From: Blautia sp. SC05B48
GTDB taxonomy: Bacteria; Bacillota; Clostridia; Lachnospirales; Lachnospiraceae
Assembly: GCF_005848555.1 (NCBI RefSeq)
Contig: NZ_CP040518.1
Location: 3,487,501-3,551,500, forward strand
DNA: 64,000 nt
Reading direction: 5' to 3'
The position numbers and the translations under genes were made by a program. The notes under the pieces were generated by a model. That model worked only from the letters and a program-made list of their open reading frames with translations, did not search any database and had not been told where the DNA came from. Within the stretch, counting starts at the first letter, position 1; every line of letters starts with the position of its first letter. Positions 52,966 to 62,262 of the stretch are shown here, piece by piece.

Positions 52966-53763
52966 CTACACTGTGATTATTTCTGATATGTGATCCCTCT
53001 TCGCTACCTGGATCTTAAAATCCCTGGAACGGTACGGGTTGTCACCAAGTGTCACCTCCGAGCACACAGTCTCGTAGGCAAGTTCTTCATAATTGTTTTC
53101 TCTGCTTAAATGGCCTAGAAAAACCGCCTTCAAATTATCATGAAGGATCCGACAGAGCAGACGTCCTGCATTCTCATTGGAGAGATGCCCACGGTCTCCC
53201 AGAATCCTCTGTTTGAGATAATAAGGGTATTTTCCGACCTGAAGCATACGGATGTCATGATTCGCTTCCAAAAGCACCGCATCCAGATTCTCCAGATTTT
53301 TTACAATGTAATCATTATATTTTCCAAGGTCTGTGGCAATGCCCACAGAATGCTCTCCACATTCCAGGCGGTAGCCCACCGGCTGTGCGGCATCATGGGG
53401 AATGGTAAAAGGATTTACCGTCAGGTCCTTGATCTCAAAAGGCTCATCCTCCCGGATCTCGTGGATCAGTCCCTCCGGCATTTTCCCAAGGGATTTCATA
53501 CGAAGCATCGCATCTGCTGTTCCACCTGTGGTATAGATGGGAATTCCGTATTTTCTGGAGATCACTCCCAGTCCCTTGATATGGTCAGAATGTTCATGTG
53601 TGATCAGGATGCCATCCACATCTTTCCCGGTAAGATCCAGGGAATTCAGGCCTTTTTCGATACTCTTCCCGCTGATCCCCACATCTACCAGAACATGTGC
53701 CTCCTCAGAGCCCACATAAATACAGTTGCCGCTGCTTCCGCTGGCAATACTACAAAGTCTCAT
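52966..53763 (-). CDS. metallo-beta-lactamase-fold hydrolase (WalJ/YycJ type)
   Basis: 265 residues. MRLCSIASGSSGNCIYVGS start; metal-binding THEHSDHIKGLG near residue 55; LEANHD near 164; HLSNENAG near 194; FLGHLSRENN near 215. Family members are exonucleases or hydrolases linked to DNA repair and cell-wall regulation. It overlaps the coaE stop by 14 bases. It is not beside a walK/walR pair here. Confidence 0.9.
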   Translation of the reverse strand: MRLCSIASGSSGNCIYVGSEEAHVLVDVGISGKSIEKGLNSLDLTGKDVDGILITHEHSDHIKGLGVISRKYGIPIYTTGGTADAMLRMKSLGKMPEGLIHEIREDEPFEIKDLTVNPFTIPHDAAQPVGYRLECGEHSVGIATDLGKYNDYIVKNLENLDAVLLEANHDIRMLQVGKYPYYLKQRILGDRGHLSNENAGRLLCRILHDNLKAVFLGHLSRENNYEELAYETVCSEVTLGDNPYRSRDFKIQVAKRDHISEIITV

Positions 53764-54349
53764 TTCTCTCTATCCCTTCTCTGATCTGTCTCCGGGTTTC
53801 CTTCAGATCTCCATTATTCCCGATCACATAATCCGTATGTTCTCTGAAAACCTGGTCAGATACCTGGTTTCGGATAATGCCAAGAGATTTCTCTCTGGAA
53901 TAGCCGCGGCTTTCCATCAGACGACGGATCCGGATTTCCTCCTCTGTATACACATACCAGACTTCATCACAGAATTCCTGATAATTCTCTTCCAGAAAAA
54001 GAGCAGCTTCCACAACACAGATTCCTCTTCCGGCATCCTTCTGTTCTCCAAGAAGATCCAGGATTCTCTGCTTTACAGCCGGATGAATGATCCCGTTTAA
54101 TTTCAAAAGCATATCCTTATCTGTGAATACTACATCAGAAATCCGTTTCCGGTCAATAGTTTTATCTTTTTTTATGATTTCTTTTCCAAACAATGCGATC
54201 ACCGCATCGTAACACTCTTCCCCCGGTTCCATCAGAATGTGACCAAGCTGGTCTGCCTGGATCACATATGCCTGGAAATCTTCTTCCAGGATTCCAAGTA
54301 CTGTACTTTTTCCGGCCCCTACTCCGCCGGTTACTCCGATCACTCTCAT
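53750..54349 (-). CDS. coaE: dephospho-CoA kinase
   Basis: Last step of coenzyme A synthesis. 199 residues. P-loop GVTGGVGAGKST (residues 5-16), DADxLGH variant as IQADQLGHIL near 36, HPAVKQRI near 94, VVEAALFLEENY near 115 and the lid RRLMESRGYSREKS near 145. The gene abuts polA (next base), the frequent polA-coaE order. Confidence 0.96.
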   Translation of the reverse strand: MRVIGVTGGVGAGKSTVLGILEEDFQAYVIQADQLGHILMEPGEECYDAVIALFGKEIIKKDKTIDRKRISDVVFTDKDMLLKLNGIIHPAVKQRILDLLGEQKDAGRGICVVEAALFLEENYQEFCDEVWYVYTEEEIRIRRLMESRGYSREKSLGIIRNQVSDQVFREHTDYVIGNNGDLKETRRQIREGIERNETL

Positions 54350-56995
54350 TTATTTCGCCTCATACCAGCTGTCACCCTGGTGCATATCTACGTCAAGTTC
54401 CACTGCAAGATCTGCAGCTCCCTTCATCTCTTCTTCCAGAATACGGGAAACTTCCTCGATCTCTTCTTTCTTTGTCTCGATCAGAAGCTCATCGTGAACC
54501 TGCAGCACCAGCCTTGAACGCAGTCCCTCTTTTTTCATTCGTTCGTAAACATGGTTCATGGCTATTTTGATGATATCTGCTGCAGTACCCTGGATCGGAG
54601 AGTTCATGGCTACACGTTCTCCGAAGGAGCGCTGCATGAAATTACTGGATTTCAGCTCCGGCACGGGCCTTCGTCTGCCGAACATAGTTGTCACATAACC
54701 GTGTTCCTTGCCATCCTTTACCAGACCGTCCAGAAAACCCTTGATCTTCGGATAGGTCTCAAAATATTTCTCAATATAGGCAGCTGCCTCTTTTCTGGTA
54801 ATACTCAGATCCTGGCTCAGTCCAAAGGAACTGATCCCATAAACGATTCCGAAATTTACCGCCTTGGCATTTCTTCGCTGAAGAGATGTCACCTCATCCA
54901 GCGGCACATGAAACACCTGGGATGCGGTGAGCCGGTGGATATCCTCCGCCTCACGATAAGCCTGGATCAGTTTTTCATCACCGGACATATGTGCCAGCAC
55001 ACGAAGCTCGATCTGGGAATAATCTGCATCCAGAAATACAAATCCCTCTTCCGGCACAAAAACCTTACGGATCAGCCTGCCCAGCTCCATGCGGACCGGT
55101 ATGTTCTGGAGATTCGGATCTGTACTGCTGATACGACCGGTTGCTGTGATCGTCTGATTAAAAGTAGAGTGGATCCTTCCATCTTCTCCGATCACATTTC
55201 CGAGACCATCTGCATAAGTGGATTTCAGCTTGGTCAGCTGGCGGTACTCCAGGATATCTTTTACGATGGCATGATCCGGTGCCAGCTTATCCAGGATATC
55301 CGCCGCTGTGGAATAGCCGGTCTTGGTCTTCTTTCCACCTGAAAGTCCCAGCTTTTCAAAAAGGATCACACCCAGCTGTTTCGGGGAATTGATATTAAAC
55401 TCCTCCCCTGCTTCCTGCCAGATGGTTTTTTCCAGCTCCTGGATACGGACTTTAAGTTTTTCGCCATAGCTCTTAAGCTCTTCACCCTTAACGGAAATCC
55501 CCCATTTTTCCATAGAATCCAGGGTAAAGACAAGAGGAAGCTCGATCTCATCATAAACCTTACGCATGCCTGTTTCATCCAGTTTTTCAAGAAGAACTTT
55601 TCGGGCCATGCAGGGCACAAACGCCTGATAGCAGGCATAATTTCCAAGACATTCCAGCTCCTCTTCCCAGGCCTTTTTCAGAGAAGTCTTTCCAAGAAGG
55701 TCTTCCTTTGAGGGGAGCATCATACCATCCAGATATTCTCTGGCGATGTCATCATGGGAATAAGAAGATTTCAGCGGATTCAGAAGATATGCAGCAACCC
55801 CCGCATCAAAAACCTTCTTCGAATCGTCAAGGGAAACATGTTTGAGAACTGATTTAATATCCATAGCACAGAGTACCGTACTGTCCGCCAGAGTTTTCAG
55901 TTTTCCGCAAAGGTAATCCCCTGTGAGAAGTCCTCCCACCGGAATCTGATAGATTTCTTTTTCATCCAGGACCAATCCCACGGTATACACCTGATCCGAA
56001 TCTGCAAGAACAGAAATACCCACCTGATCTTTCTGCGCTGCTTTTTCAAACAGTGCCTCCACACCGGAAAGATCATTGCATGTAAAAAATTCCAGTTCCA
56101 TGGAGGAATCTGCTGTCGTAGCCGGATCAAAACGGTTCAGCATGTTCTTAAATTCCAGGCGTTTACACAATTCATATGCCTCTGGAGTATAGGGATTTTC
56201 CACTTTCGCTTTTTCGTAGGAAAATTCCAGCGGACTGTCTGTGTTGATGGTTGCAAGCTCTTTGGAAAGCTGCGCCAGATCATAATGCTCGCGGAGAGAT
56301 TCTTTCGCCTTATTAGGCTTTACCTCTTCCAGATGCTCATGAGCATTCTCAATGGAACCGAACTGCACGATCATCTTGGTCGCGGTCTTCTCTCCAACGC
56401 CCGGGATTCCCGGAATATTATCGGAGCTGTCGCCCATCAGTGCTTTCAGTTCTATAATCTGCGGCGGCGTTACCTGATATTTTTCAAGAACTTCCGCTGT
56501 ATGGTAGTTTTCAATGGTTGTCTTTCCCCGGACAGTCTTCGGAAGCCGGATCAGCACCTTATCTGTGGCAAGCTGAAGAAGATCCCGATCTCCGGAAAGA
56601 ATGGTAACATCCATGCCCTTTGCTTCACTTCTTCTGGCGACCGTACCAAGAAGATCATCTGCTTCATAGCCTTCCAGAGACATGATGTTGATTCCCATGG
56701 CAGAAAGCATCTCCTTGATCAGCGGAACCTGTTCCCGAAGCTCCTCCGGCATGGGTTTTCGGGTGCCTTTATAGGCTTCATATCTCTTATGCCGGAACGT
56801 AGGTGCACTCAGATCAAATGCAACAGTAAGATACTCCGGCTTCTCTTCCTCCATGATCCTGAACATAATATTCAGAAATCCATATACTGCTCCTGTATGA
56901 CGTCCTTCTGCATTGGTAAGATCCGGCAGACCATAAAACGCACGGTTCAGGATGCTGTGACCATCGATCAGTAATATTTTTTCACTCAAAATCAA
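54350..56995 (-). CDS. polA: DNA polymerase I
   Basis: 881 residues. N-terminal 5'-3' exonuclease/flap domain (about 1-290) with DGHSILNRAF, EGYEADDLLG and LMGDSSDNIPGIPGVGEKTA. The middle 3'-5' exonuclease-like domain lacks the usual D-E metal motifs, so proofreading is probably absent, as in many Firmicutes. Polymerase motifs: A DADYSQIELRVLAH near 655, B RRNAKAVNFGIVYG near 703, C QVHDELLIE near 830. Used in Okazaki maturation and repair. TTG start at 56995 (overlapping the upstream stop) or two codons later at 56989; both sit behind AAGGAGG. Confidence 0.97.
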   Translation of the reverse strand: MILSEKILLIDGHSILNRAFYGLPDLTNAEGRHTGAVYGFLNIMFRIMEEEKPEYLTVAFDLSAPTFRHKRYEAYKGTRKPMPEELREQVPLIKEMLSAMGINIMSLEGYEADDLLGTVARRSEAKGMDVTILSGDRDLLQLATDKVLIRLPKTVRGKTTIENYHTAEVLEKYQVTPPQIIELKALMGDSSDNIPGIPGVGEKTATKMIVQFGSIENAHEHLEEVKPNKAKESLREHYDLAQLSKELATINTDSPLEFSYEKAKVENPYTPEAYELCKRLEFKNMLNRFDPATTADSSMELEFFTCNDLSGVEALFEKAAQKDQVGISVLADSDQVYTVGLVLDEKEIYQIPVGGLLTGDYLCGKLKTLADSTVLCAMDIKSVLKHVSLDDSKKVFDAGVAAYLLNPLKSSYSHDDIAREYLDGMMLPSKEDLLGKTSLKKAWEEELECLGNYACYQAFVPCMARKVLLEKLDETGMRKVYDEIELPLVFTLDSMEKWGISVKGEELKSYGEKLKVRIQELEKTIWQEAGEEFNINSPKQLGVILFEKLGLSGGKKTKTGYSTAADILDKLAPDHAIVKDILEYRQLTKLKSTYADGLGNVIGEDGRIHSTFNQTITATGRISSTDPNLQNIPVRMELGRLIRKVFVPEEGFVFLDADYSQIELRVLAHMSGDEKLIQAYREAEDIHRLTASQVFHVPLDEVTSLQRRNAKAVNFGIVYGISSFGLSQDLSITRKEAAAYIEKYFETYPKIKGFLDGLVKDGKEHGYVTTMFGRRRPVPELKSSNFMQRSFGERVAMNSPIQGTAADIIKIAMNHVYERMKKEGLRSRLVLQVHDELLIETKKEEIEEVSRILEEEMKGAADLAVELDVDMHQGDSWYEAK

Positions 56996-57339
56996 ATTCC
57001 CTCCTTCAGTTCCAGGATCACAAAAACAAGAAAGACCACCAGTGCTGCGATCAGAACACAGACTGCCACTGCAGCGATCGCTCTGTGAAATTTCTTTTTT
57101 CGGATATACCTTTTGGATTTTCGGATATCCTCTTCCAGAAGCTCCTTAAAATCCAGAACAGAATCTTCCCGTTTCTCATCCAGCTGCTGCATGGCCTTAT
57201 GTACAATGAAATATGTGGCAAGCTCATCGTAGCAGGAGGAACACTTCTCAATATGCTCCAGAAAATCCTCCAGATCATTCAACGGCAACGTATGATCGAT
57301 ATATCTATTAACCATTCCCTCTGCAATACGACAATTCAT
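56992..57339 (-). CDS. membrane protein with zinc-finger (zf-HC2, anti-sigma-like) domain
   Basis: 115 residues. N-terminal zinc-binding HC2 motif HIEKCSSCYDEL (about 29-40), a charged helix, basic RKSKRYIRKKKFHR and one transmembrane helix (about 92-112, AIAAVAVCVLIAALVVFLVFVIL). Layout matches an anti-sigma factor with a short tail, but no sigma gene is nearby. Start at 57339 follows AGAGAGGG; a longer reading crosses the promoter. It precedes polA with overlap, so it is part of that operon. Confidence 0.75.
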   Translation of the reverse strand: MNCRIAEGMVNRYIDHTLPLNDLEDFLEHIEKCSSCYDELATYFIVHKAMQQLDEKREDSVLDFKELLEEDIRKSKRYIRKKKFHRAIAAVAVCVLIAALVVFLVFVILELKEGI

Positions 57340-57447
57340 ATTTTCCCTCTCTTTCAAAGCAGCAGATTCTCTCTTACCCAAAAGCTTCTTCTGAAATTCA
57401 GCCCGACAATTTGCCCGGGCCGGAGAAACACTTCCCAGAATGTTACC

Positions 57448-57498
57448 ATTATAGCGAATTAAACGTTGAATGACAAGGGCGGTTTCCTGTGGTATACT
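57448..57498. promoter_or_regulatory. divergent promoters with overlapping -35 boxes
   Basis: Minus strand: TTGTCA (57471-57476), 17 bases, TATAAT (57448-57453), for the zinc-finger-polA-coaE operon. Plus strand: ATGACA (57470-57475), 17 bases, TATACT (57493-57498), for the DegV gene. The two -35 boxes occupy the same six or seven bases, so RNA polymerase can bind only one at a time. Confidence 0.7.
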
Positions 57499-57567
57499 TG
57501 AGATGTCACGGTCAGGAAACAGGAAAATTGACCAAATATGAAAATCCAGGCAAGGAGGATCACCATT

Positions 57568-58437
57568 ATGAAATCTATAGCAATCGTTACAGACAGTAAC
57601 TGCGGCATGTCTCCCGCTCAGGCAAAAGACCTTGGCATCTACATGCTTCCAATGCCGTTTTTTATAGATGATAAGGAATATCTGGAAGACATTGACATGA
57701 ACCAATCAGAATTCTTTCAGCATCTTGAACAAAATCCAGGCTGCAGAGTTTCCACATCCCAGCCCACACCGGAATCCGTCACTACCCTCTGGGACAAGCT
57801 GCTCAAAGACTACGACGAGATCGTACATATCCCCATGTCCAGCGGTCTCTCCAGCTCCATGCAGACTGCCCGTATGCTTGCAGAAGACTATGATGGCCGT
57901 GTACGTGTCGTAAATAACCAGAGGATCTCCGGAACCTTACGTTACTCTGCCATCGAGGCTGTCCAGCAGGCTAAAAACGGTCTCTCTGCCGATGAGATCG
58001 GAACCTGGCTGGAAGAAACCCGCTTCGACTCCAGCATCTATATCACTGTAGCTACTCTGAAGTACCTGAAACAGGGCGGCCGCATCACTCCTGCTGCAGC
58101 AGCCATCGGAACCATGCTCCGTCTGAAGCCGGTTCTGCAGATTCAGGGCGAAAAGCTGGACGCCTTCTCCAAGGCCCGCACCATGACTCAGGCAAAAAAC
58201 ACTATGACTAAAGCCATCAAAGATGACATTGCAGACCGCTTCGGAGAAAAGATCAACCTGGATGTCATCCACTCCCACAACCTGGAAGCGGCCGAAGAAT
58301 TCCGAAAAGAAGTCCTCACCACCTTCCCAAACATCGGTGAAGTCAACATCTTCCCTCTCTCCCTGAGCGTTTCCTGCCACATCGGCCCCGGAAGCCTTGC
58401 TCTCACCTGCTCCAAGGTACACCCGGAAATCTGGTAA
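57568..58437 (+). CDS. DegV-family fatty-acid-binding protein
   Basis: 289 residues. DegV fold: IVTDSNCGMSPAQAKDLGIYMLPMPFFID start, STSQPTPE near 68 and HIPMSSGLSSSMQTA near 95 (lipid-binding Ser/Thr), LKYLKQGGRITPAAAAIG near 172, HIGPGSLAL near 275. Family members deliver fatty acids to FakA-type kinases. No fakA is nearby. Start at 57568 is set by AAGGAGG nine bases before; an in-frame ATG at 57538 lacks one. Confidence 0.92.
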   Translation: MKSIAIVTDSNCGMSPAQAKDLGIYMLPMPFFIDDKEYLEDIDMNQSEFFQHLEQNPGCRVSTSQPTPESVTTLWDKLLKDYDEIVHIPMSSGLSSSMQTARMLAEDYDGRVRVVNNQRISGTLRYSAIEAVQQAKNGLSADEIGTWLEETRFDSSIYITVATLKYLKQGGRITPAAAAIGTMLRLKPVLQIQGEKLDAFSKARTMTQAKNTMTKAIKDDIADRFGEKINLDVIHSHNLEAAEEFRKEVLTTFPNIGEVNIFPLSLSVSCHIGPGSLALTCSKVHPEIW

Positions 58438-58466
58438 ATAATCTAAACAATTTATATTTTTACAAC

Positions 58467-58497
58467 AAAAGCGGAGTCTCTCGGACCCCGCTTTTTT
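58467..58497. terminator. bidirectional terminator between degV and ftsH
   Basis: AAAAGCGG-GTC pairs with GAC-CCGCTTTT; six T on the plus strand and A-rich on the other. Confidence 0.8.
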
Positions 58498-58510
58498 CTT
58501 GCTATCCTGA

Positions 58511-60376
58511 TTAATTTTCCTGTGTATCCTCAATCTCCACCGGTGCTTCATTCAGGATCTTCATAAACTCCTCACCGGTAATCGTCTCATGCTCATACAG
58601 ATACTTGGCAATCTCATGAAGCTTTCCGATATTATCCGTCAGGATCTTCGTAGCCTTTTCATGCTCCCGTCTTACAAGCTCCACAACCTTCTTATCCAGA
58701 AGCGTCTGCGTCTCAAAGGAACAGGTGAGACTTGCGTCTCCGCCAAGATACTGATTGCTCACATTTTCCATGGCAACCATGTCAAAATCATCACTCATAC
58801 CATACCTGCTGATCATCGCTCTGGCAATCTTGGTCGCCTGCTCAATATCATTGGAGGCACCGGTAGTAATAGAATGGAAGATCAGCTCTTCCGCTGCACG
58901 GCCGCCTGTAAATGTAGCGATCTTATTCTCCAGTTCTTCCTTACTCATCAGGAAATGTTCCTGTTCATCCACCTGCATGGTATATCCCAGTGCACCGGAG
59001 GTACGTGGAATGATCGTGATCTTATGGACCGGTGCAGAATCTGTCTGCTTGGCAGCAACCAGTGCATGACCAACCTCATGATAAGAAACGATCAGTTTTT
59101 CCTTATTGGAAAGTACACGATTCTTTTTCTGATATCCGGCAATAACAACTTCGATACTTTCTTCAAAATCCGCCTGTGTGGCAAATTTCCGTCCGTCGCG
59201 GACTGCACGGAGAGCTGCCTCGTTGACAATATTGGCAAGCTCCGCACCGGAGGCCCCGACGGCCGCCTTGGCAATTTCATCAAACCGGACTGTGTCCGCA
59301 ATTTTGATCTTCTTGGCATGGACCTTCAGGATTTCCTCACGCCCCTGAAGATCCGGAAGCTCAACCGGGATCCTTCTGTCAAAACGTCCAGGACGAAGAA
59401 GTGCAGGGTCAAGGGAATCCGGTCGGTTGGTAGCTGCCAAGATCACAACACCCTTGGAACCGTCAAAACCGTCCATCTCTGTCAGAAGCTGGTTCAGTGT
59501 CTGTTCACGCTCATCGTTTCCGCCGCCCATTCCGGAGCCGTCACGTTTCTTGCCGATGGTATCGATCTCATCAATAAATACGATACATGGTGCTTTCTCA
59601 TTGGCCTGTTTAAAAAGATCACGTACCTTGGCAGCACCCATACCAACAAACATCTCCACAAATTCCGAACCGGAAATTGAGAAAAACGGAACCTCCGCCT
59701 CACCGGCAACTGCCTTGGCAAGAAGGGTTTTACCGGTTCCTGGAGGGCCTACAAGAAGGGCACCCTTCGGCATGGAAGCACCGATCTCTCTGTATTTCTC
59801 CGGATTATGAAGGAAATCTACAATTTCCGTCAAAAGCTCCTTGGCTTCATCCTCACCGGCAACATCTGAAAATTTGATTCCCGTAGAGGATTTCACATAA
59901 ACCTTGGCATTGCTTTTGCCAAAGGACATCATTCCTCCCGGTCCTCCGCTGCCCATGGAGCTCATCATCTTCTTGCTGAGCCAGCGTCCCAGAAGAACAA
60001 AGATCGCGATCGGAAGTACATATCCCAGGATCAGAGACAAAAGCAATGACTGCCTCTGGGGTGCAGTTCCCTCTATACTTACTCCTGCATCGTAAAGATG
60101 TGATACAAGATCCTGATCATCTACAGATACCGTCTTGCAATAGACATCATTTCCATCCACTTTCATAGTATAATAAATGTAATCGGAATTAAGGGTTGCC
60201 TCATATACTTTTCCTCTGTCTACGGCTTTCAGAAAGGTGGTGTAATCGGTTTCTTTTACACTTCTCTCAGAAAGAGCAGGAAGAGCAAAAACATTCAGCA
60301 GAACAATAATGACGACCGCAATGATATAATATACATACAGCGGCCGCTTCTCTGGTTTTTTGGAATTCAGATTCAT
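58511..60376 (-). CDS. ftsH: ATP-dependent zinc metalloprotease FtsH
   Basis: 621 residues. Two N-terminal transmembrane helices (about 16-33 and 115-133) around an outside domain; AAA domain with Walker [15 protein letters not shown] near 210, Walker [35 protein letters not shown]; protease HEVGHAL (zinc) near 433. Hexameric membrane protease for quality control. The region 60377-60597 upstream holds a palindrome and the tRNA promoter. Confidence 0.97.
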   Translation of the reverse strand: MNLNSKKPEKRPLYVYYIIAVVIIVLLNVFALPALSERSVKETDYTTFLKAVDRGKVYEATLNSDYIYYTMKVDGNDVYCKTVSVDDQDLVSHLYDAGVSIEGTAPQRQSLLLSLILGYVLPIAIFVLLGRWLSKKMMSSMGSGGPGGMMSFGKSNAKVYVKSSTGIKFSDVAGEDEAKELLTEIVDFLHNPEKYREIGASMPKGALLVGPPGTGKTLLAKAVAGEAEVPFFSISGSEFVEMFVGMGAAKVRDLFKQANEKAPCIVFIDEIDTIGKKRDGSGMGGGNDEREQTLNQLLTEMDGFDGSKGVVILAATNRPDSLDPALLRPGRFDRRIPVELPDLQGREEILKVHAKKIKIADTVRFDEIAKAAVGASGAELANIVNEAALRAVRDGRKFATQADFEESIEVVIAGYQKKNRVLSNKEKLIVSYHEVGHALVAAKQTDSAPVHKITIIPRTSGALGYTMQVDEQEHFLMSKEELENKIATFTGGRAAEELIFHSITTGASNDIEQATKIARAMISRYGMSDDFDMVAMENVSNQYLGGDASLTCSFETQTLLDKKVVELVRREHEKATKILTDNIGKLHEIAKYLYEHETITGEEFMKILNEAPVEIEDTQEN

Positions 60377-60428
60377 GCAGTCTCCTCCGTTATCTTATAG
60401 TATATCGCTATATCCACAGTGCTATATC

Positions 60429-60466
60429 AGGTGGTACAGCCTTGTAGTACACTGTACCACTTTTTT
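60429..60466. promoter_or_regulatory. palindromic operator-like site upstream of ftsH
   Basis: GTGGTACA (60431-60438) and TGTACCAC (60453-60460) are inverted around a spacer; inside is the perfect GTACACTGTAC (60447-60457). A T-run follows on the plus strand. It lies between divergent ftsH and tRNA-Leu and may bind a GntR-like regulator or form a hairpin in the ftsH leader. Role unknown. Confidence 0.4.
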
Positions 60467-60555
60467 CAGTCAATTTCAAGGATGCCTCATCCGATTTCAT
60501 AAACATTTTAGAATTAAAAATATTTCCAAATAATACCTTTATTCTGAAAAAATCC

Positions 60556-60587
60556 TTGCAAGCCACCTGATACTGTGCTATTATAAT
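60556..60587 (+). promoter_or_regulatory. promoter of tRNA-Leu
   Basis: TTGCAA (60556-60561), 17 bases, TATTAT (60579-60584), or TATAAT three bases later with a 20-base spacer. The tRNA begins about ten bases downstream. Confidence 0.45.
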
Positions 60588-60597
60588 AAATGGTTAT

Positions 60598-60679
60598 GCC
60601 GCTGTGGCGGAATTGGCAGACGCACTTGACTCAAAATCAAGCGGAGCAATCCGTGCCGGTTCGAGTCCGGCCAGCGGCA
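60598..60679 (+). tRNA. tRNA-Leu (anticodon CAA)
   Basis: Acceptor arms GCCGCTG and CAGCGGC pair fully. D arm GGCGGAATTGGCAGACGC; anticodon stem CTTGA/TCAAG with loop CTCAAAA, so anticodon CAA (codon UUG). Long variable arm CGGAGCAATCCGTG marks a class II tRNA. TPsiC arm GCCGGTTCGAGTCCGGC. The 3' CCA is not encoded. Confidence 0.97.
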
Positions 60680-60686
60680 TTCGCAT

Positions 60687-60720
60687 AAAAGACCTGACGG
60701 AGAAATCTGTCAGGTCTTTA
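60687..60720 (+). terminator. terminator of the tRNA-Leu gene
   Basis: AAAGACCTGACGG pairs with CTGTCAGGTCTTT, then TTATTATATAA. It separates the tRNA from the MATE gene 38 bases on. Confidence 0.75.
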
Positions 60721-60757
60721 TTATATAATACAAAAAAATCACGAAAGGAATAAAAAA

Positions 60758-62134
60758 ATGGAAAAAGACAAAAGCTTTTTAGGAACCGAGCCTGTCGGAA
60801 AGCTGCTTCTGCGGCTTGCACTTCCTACAGTTGCCGCACAGCTCATCAATATGCTCTACAATATCGTCGACCGTATCTATATTGGTCATATTCCCGGAGA
60901 GGGTGCTCTTGCCCTTACCGGTGTAGGTGTCTGTATGCCGCTTATCATGGTCGTATCCGCCTTTGCTGCTCTTGTCGGAAACGGAGGCGCTCCCAGAGCC
61001 AGCATCTTTATGGGTAAAAATGACACGTCAAAAGCCGAACAGACTCTCGGAAACTGCTTCACCATGCAGATCATCATCTCCCTGATCCTGACTGTTATCC
61101 TGTTTCTCGGAAACCGCATCCTTCTCCTTGCATTCGGCGCCAGTGCAAACACCATCGACTATGCGGTGGGTTACATGAATATCTATGCAGTAGGAACTAT
61201 TTTTGTACAGCTGACTCTTGGCATGAATAATTTCATCACAGCCCAGGGATTCGCAAAAACCGGAATGCTCTCTGTACTGATCGGTGCGATCTCCAACATT
61301 ATTCTGGATCCGGTTTTTATTTTCGGATTCCACATGGGTGTCCGGGGCGCTGCTCTGGCAACGGTGATCTCCCAGGCATTTTCCTGCATCTGGGTCCTCT
61401 CATTCCTCTTTGGAAAAAAGACCTTCCTGAAGCTTCGGAAAAGCACCATGAAACTGAAAGCCGATATCATTCTGCCCTGTATGGCTCTTGGCTCTTCTCT
61501 CTTTGTCATGCAGCTCAGTGAAAGCGTTATCTCTGTCTGCTACAACTCCTCCCTCTTAAAATACGGCGGGGATGTTGCCGTAGGAGCCATGACCATCCTT
61601 ACCAGCGTCATGCAGTTTGCCATGCTTCCTCTTCAGGGACTTGGTCAGGGTGCACAGCCTATCATCAGCTACAACTATGGTGCACGTAACGAAAAACGTG
61701 TACGTTCTACATTTAAGCTTCTTGTAAAAACAAGTGTTTCTTATTCCGTAATCCTGTGGCTGATCATTATGATCTTCCCGCAGCTCTTTGCCGGAATGTT
61801 TACTTCGGACAGTACATTACTTGTTTTCACAAAGACAGCTCTCCGGATCTATATGGCAGTTGTGTTTATCTTTGGTATCCAGATTGCCTGCCAGATGACC
61901 TTTATCTCCCTTGGCAGAGCCAAAGATTCCATCATCGTGGCTATTGTTCGAAAATTTGTTCTGGTCATCCCGCTGATCTATATTCTGCCCCATATTTTCC
62001 GTTCTGACCGGACAAATGCAGTTTATATGGCCGAGCCGGTTGCGGATATCCTGGCTGTTACATTTACCGCCATCCTGTTTTTCTTTGAGTTTAGAAAAGC
62101 CCTGGCAGAAATCTCCGGCAGCCGGAATCAGTAA
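60758..62134 (+). CDS. MATE-family efflux protein 2
   Basis: 458 residues, about twelve transmembrane helices. N-terminal GTEPVGKLLLRLALPTVAAQ and MLYNIVDRIYIGHIPGEGALALTGVG are typical of the clostridial DinF/NorM-like branch; repeat half ILTSVMQFAMLPLQGLGQGAQPIISYNYGA near 285. Exports drugs or metabolites with ion antiport. GAAAGGA precedes the start. Substrate unknown. Confidence 0.93.
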   Translation: MEKDKSFLGTEPVGKLLLRLALPTVAAQLINMLYNIVDRIYIGHIPGEGALALTGVGVCMPLIMVVSAFAALVGNGGAPRASIFMGKNDTSKAEQTLGNCFTMQIIISLILTVILFLGNRILLLAFGASANTIDYAVGYMNIYAVGTIFVQLTLGMNNFITAQGFAKTGMLSVLIGAISNIILDPVFIFGFHMGVRGAALATVISQAFSCIWVLSFLFGKKTFLKLRKSTMKLKADIILPCMALGSSLFVMQLSESVISVCYNSSLLKYGGDVAVGAMTILTSVMQFAMLPLQGLGQGAQPIISYNYGARNEKRVRSTFKLLVKTSVSYSVILWLIIMIFPQLFAGMFTSDSTLLVFTKTALRIYMAVVFIFGIQIACQMTFISLGRAKDSIIVAIVRKFVLVIPLIYILPHIFRSDRTNAVYMAEPVADILAVTFTAILFFFEFRKALAEISGSRNQ

Positions 62135-62199
62135 CCCTGCATTTGCCCCCCTTCCGCCCTGCTCGTGGTCTTATACCTCTTATCAGACGCTTAAACATG

Positions 62200-62247
62200 A
62201 AACAGCCTTCCAGCATCATTACTAGGATGCATAGAAGGCTGTTTTTA
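62200..62247. terminator. bidirectional terminator between MATE 2 and lysA
   Basis: AACAGCCTTC (62201-62210) pairs with GAAGGCTGTT (62234-62243), five T after it on the plus strand. Confidence 0.8.
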
Positions 62248-62262
62248 TATATTTCTGCTATT

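Noticed and set aside
58589-59680. 363-codon plus-strand frame opposite ftsH
   Set aside because: Antisense shadow; Walker and HEXXH motifs are on the minus strand.
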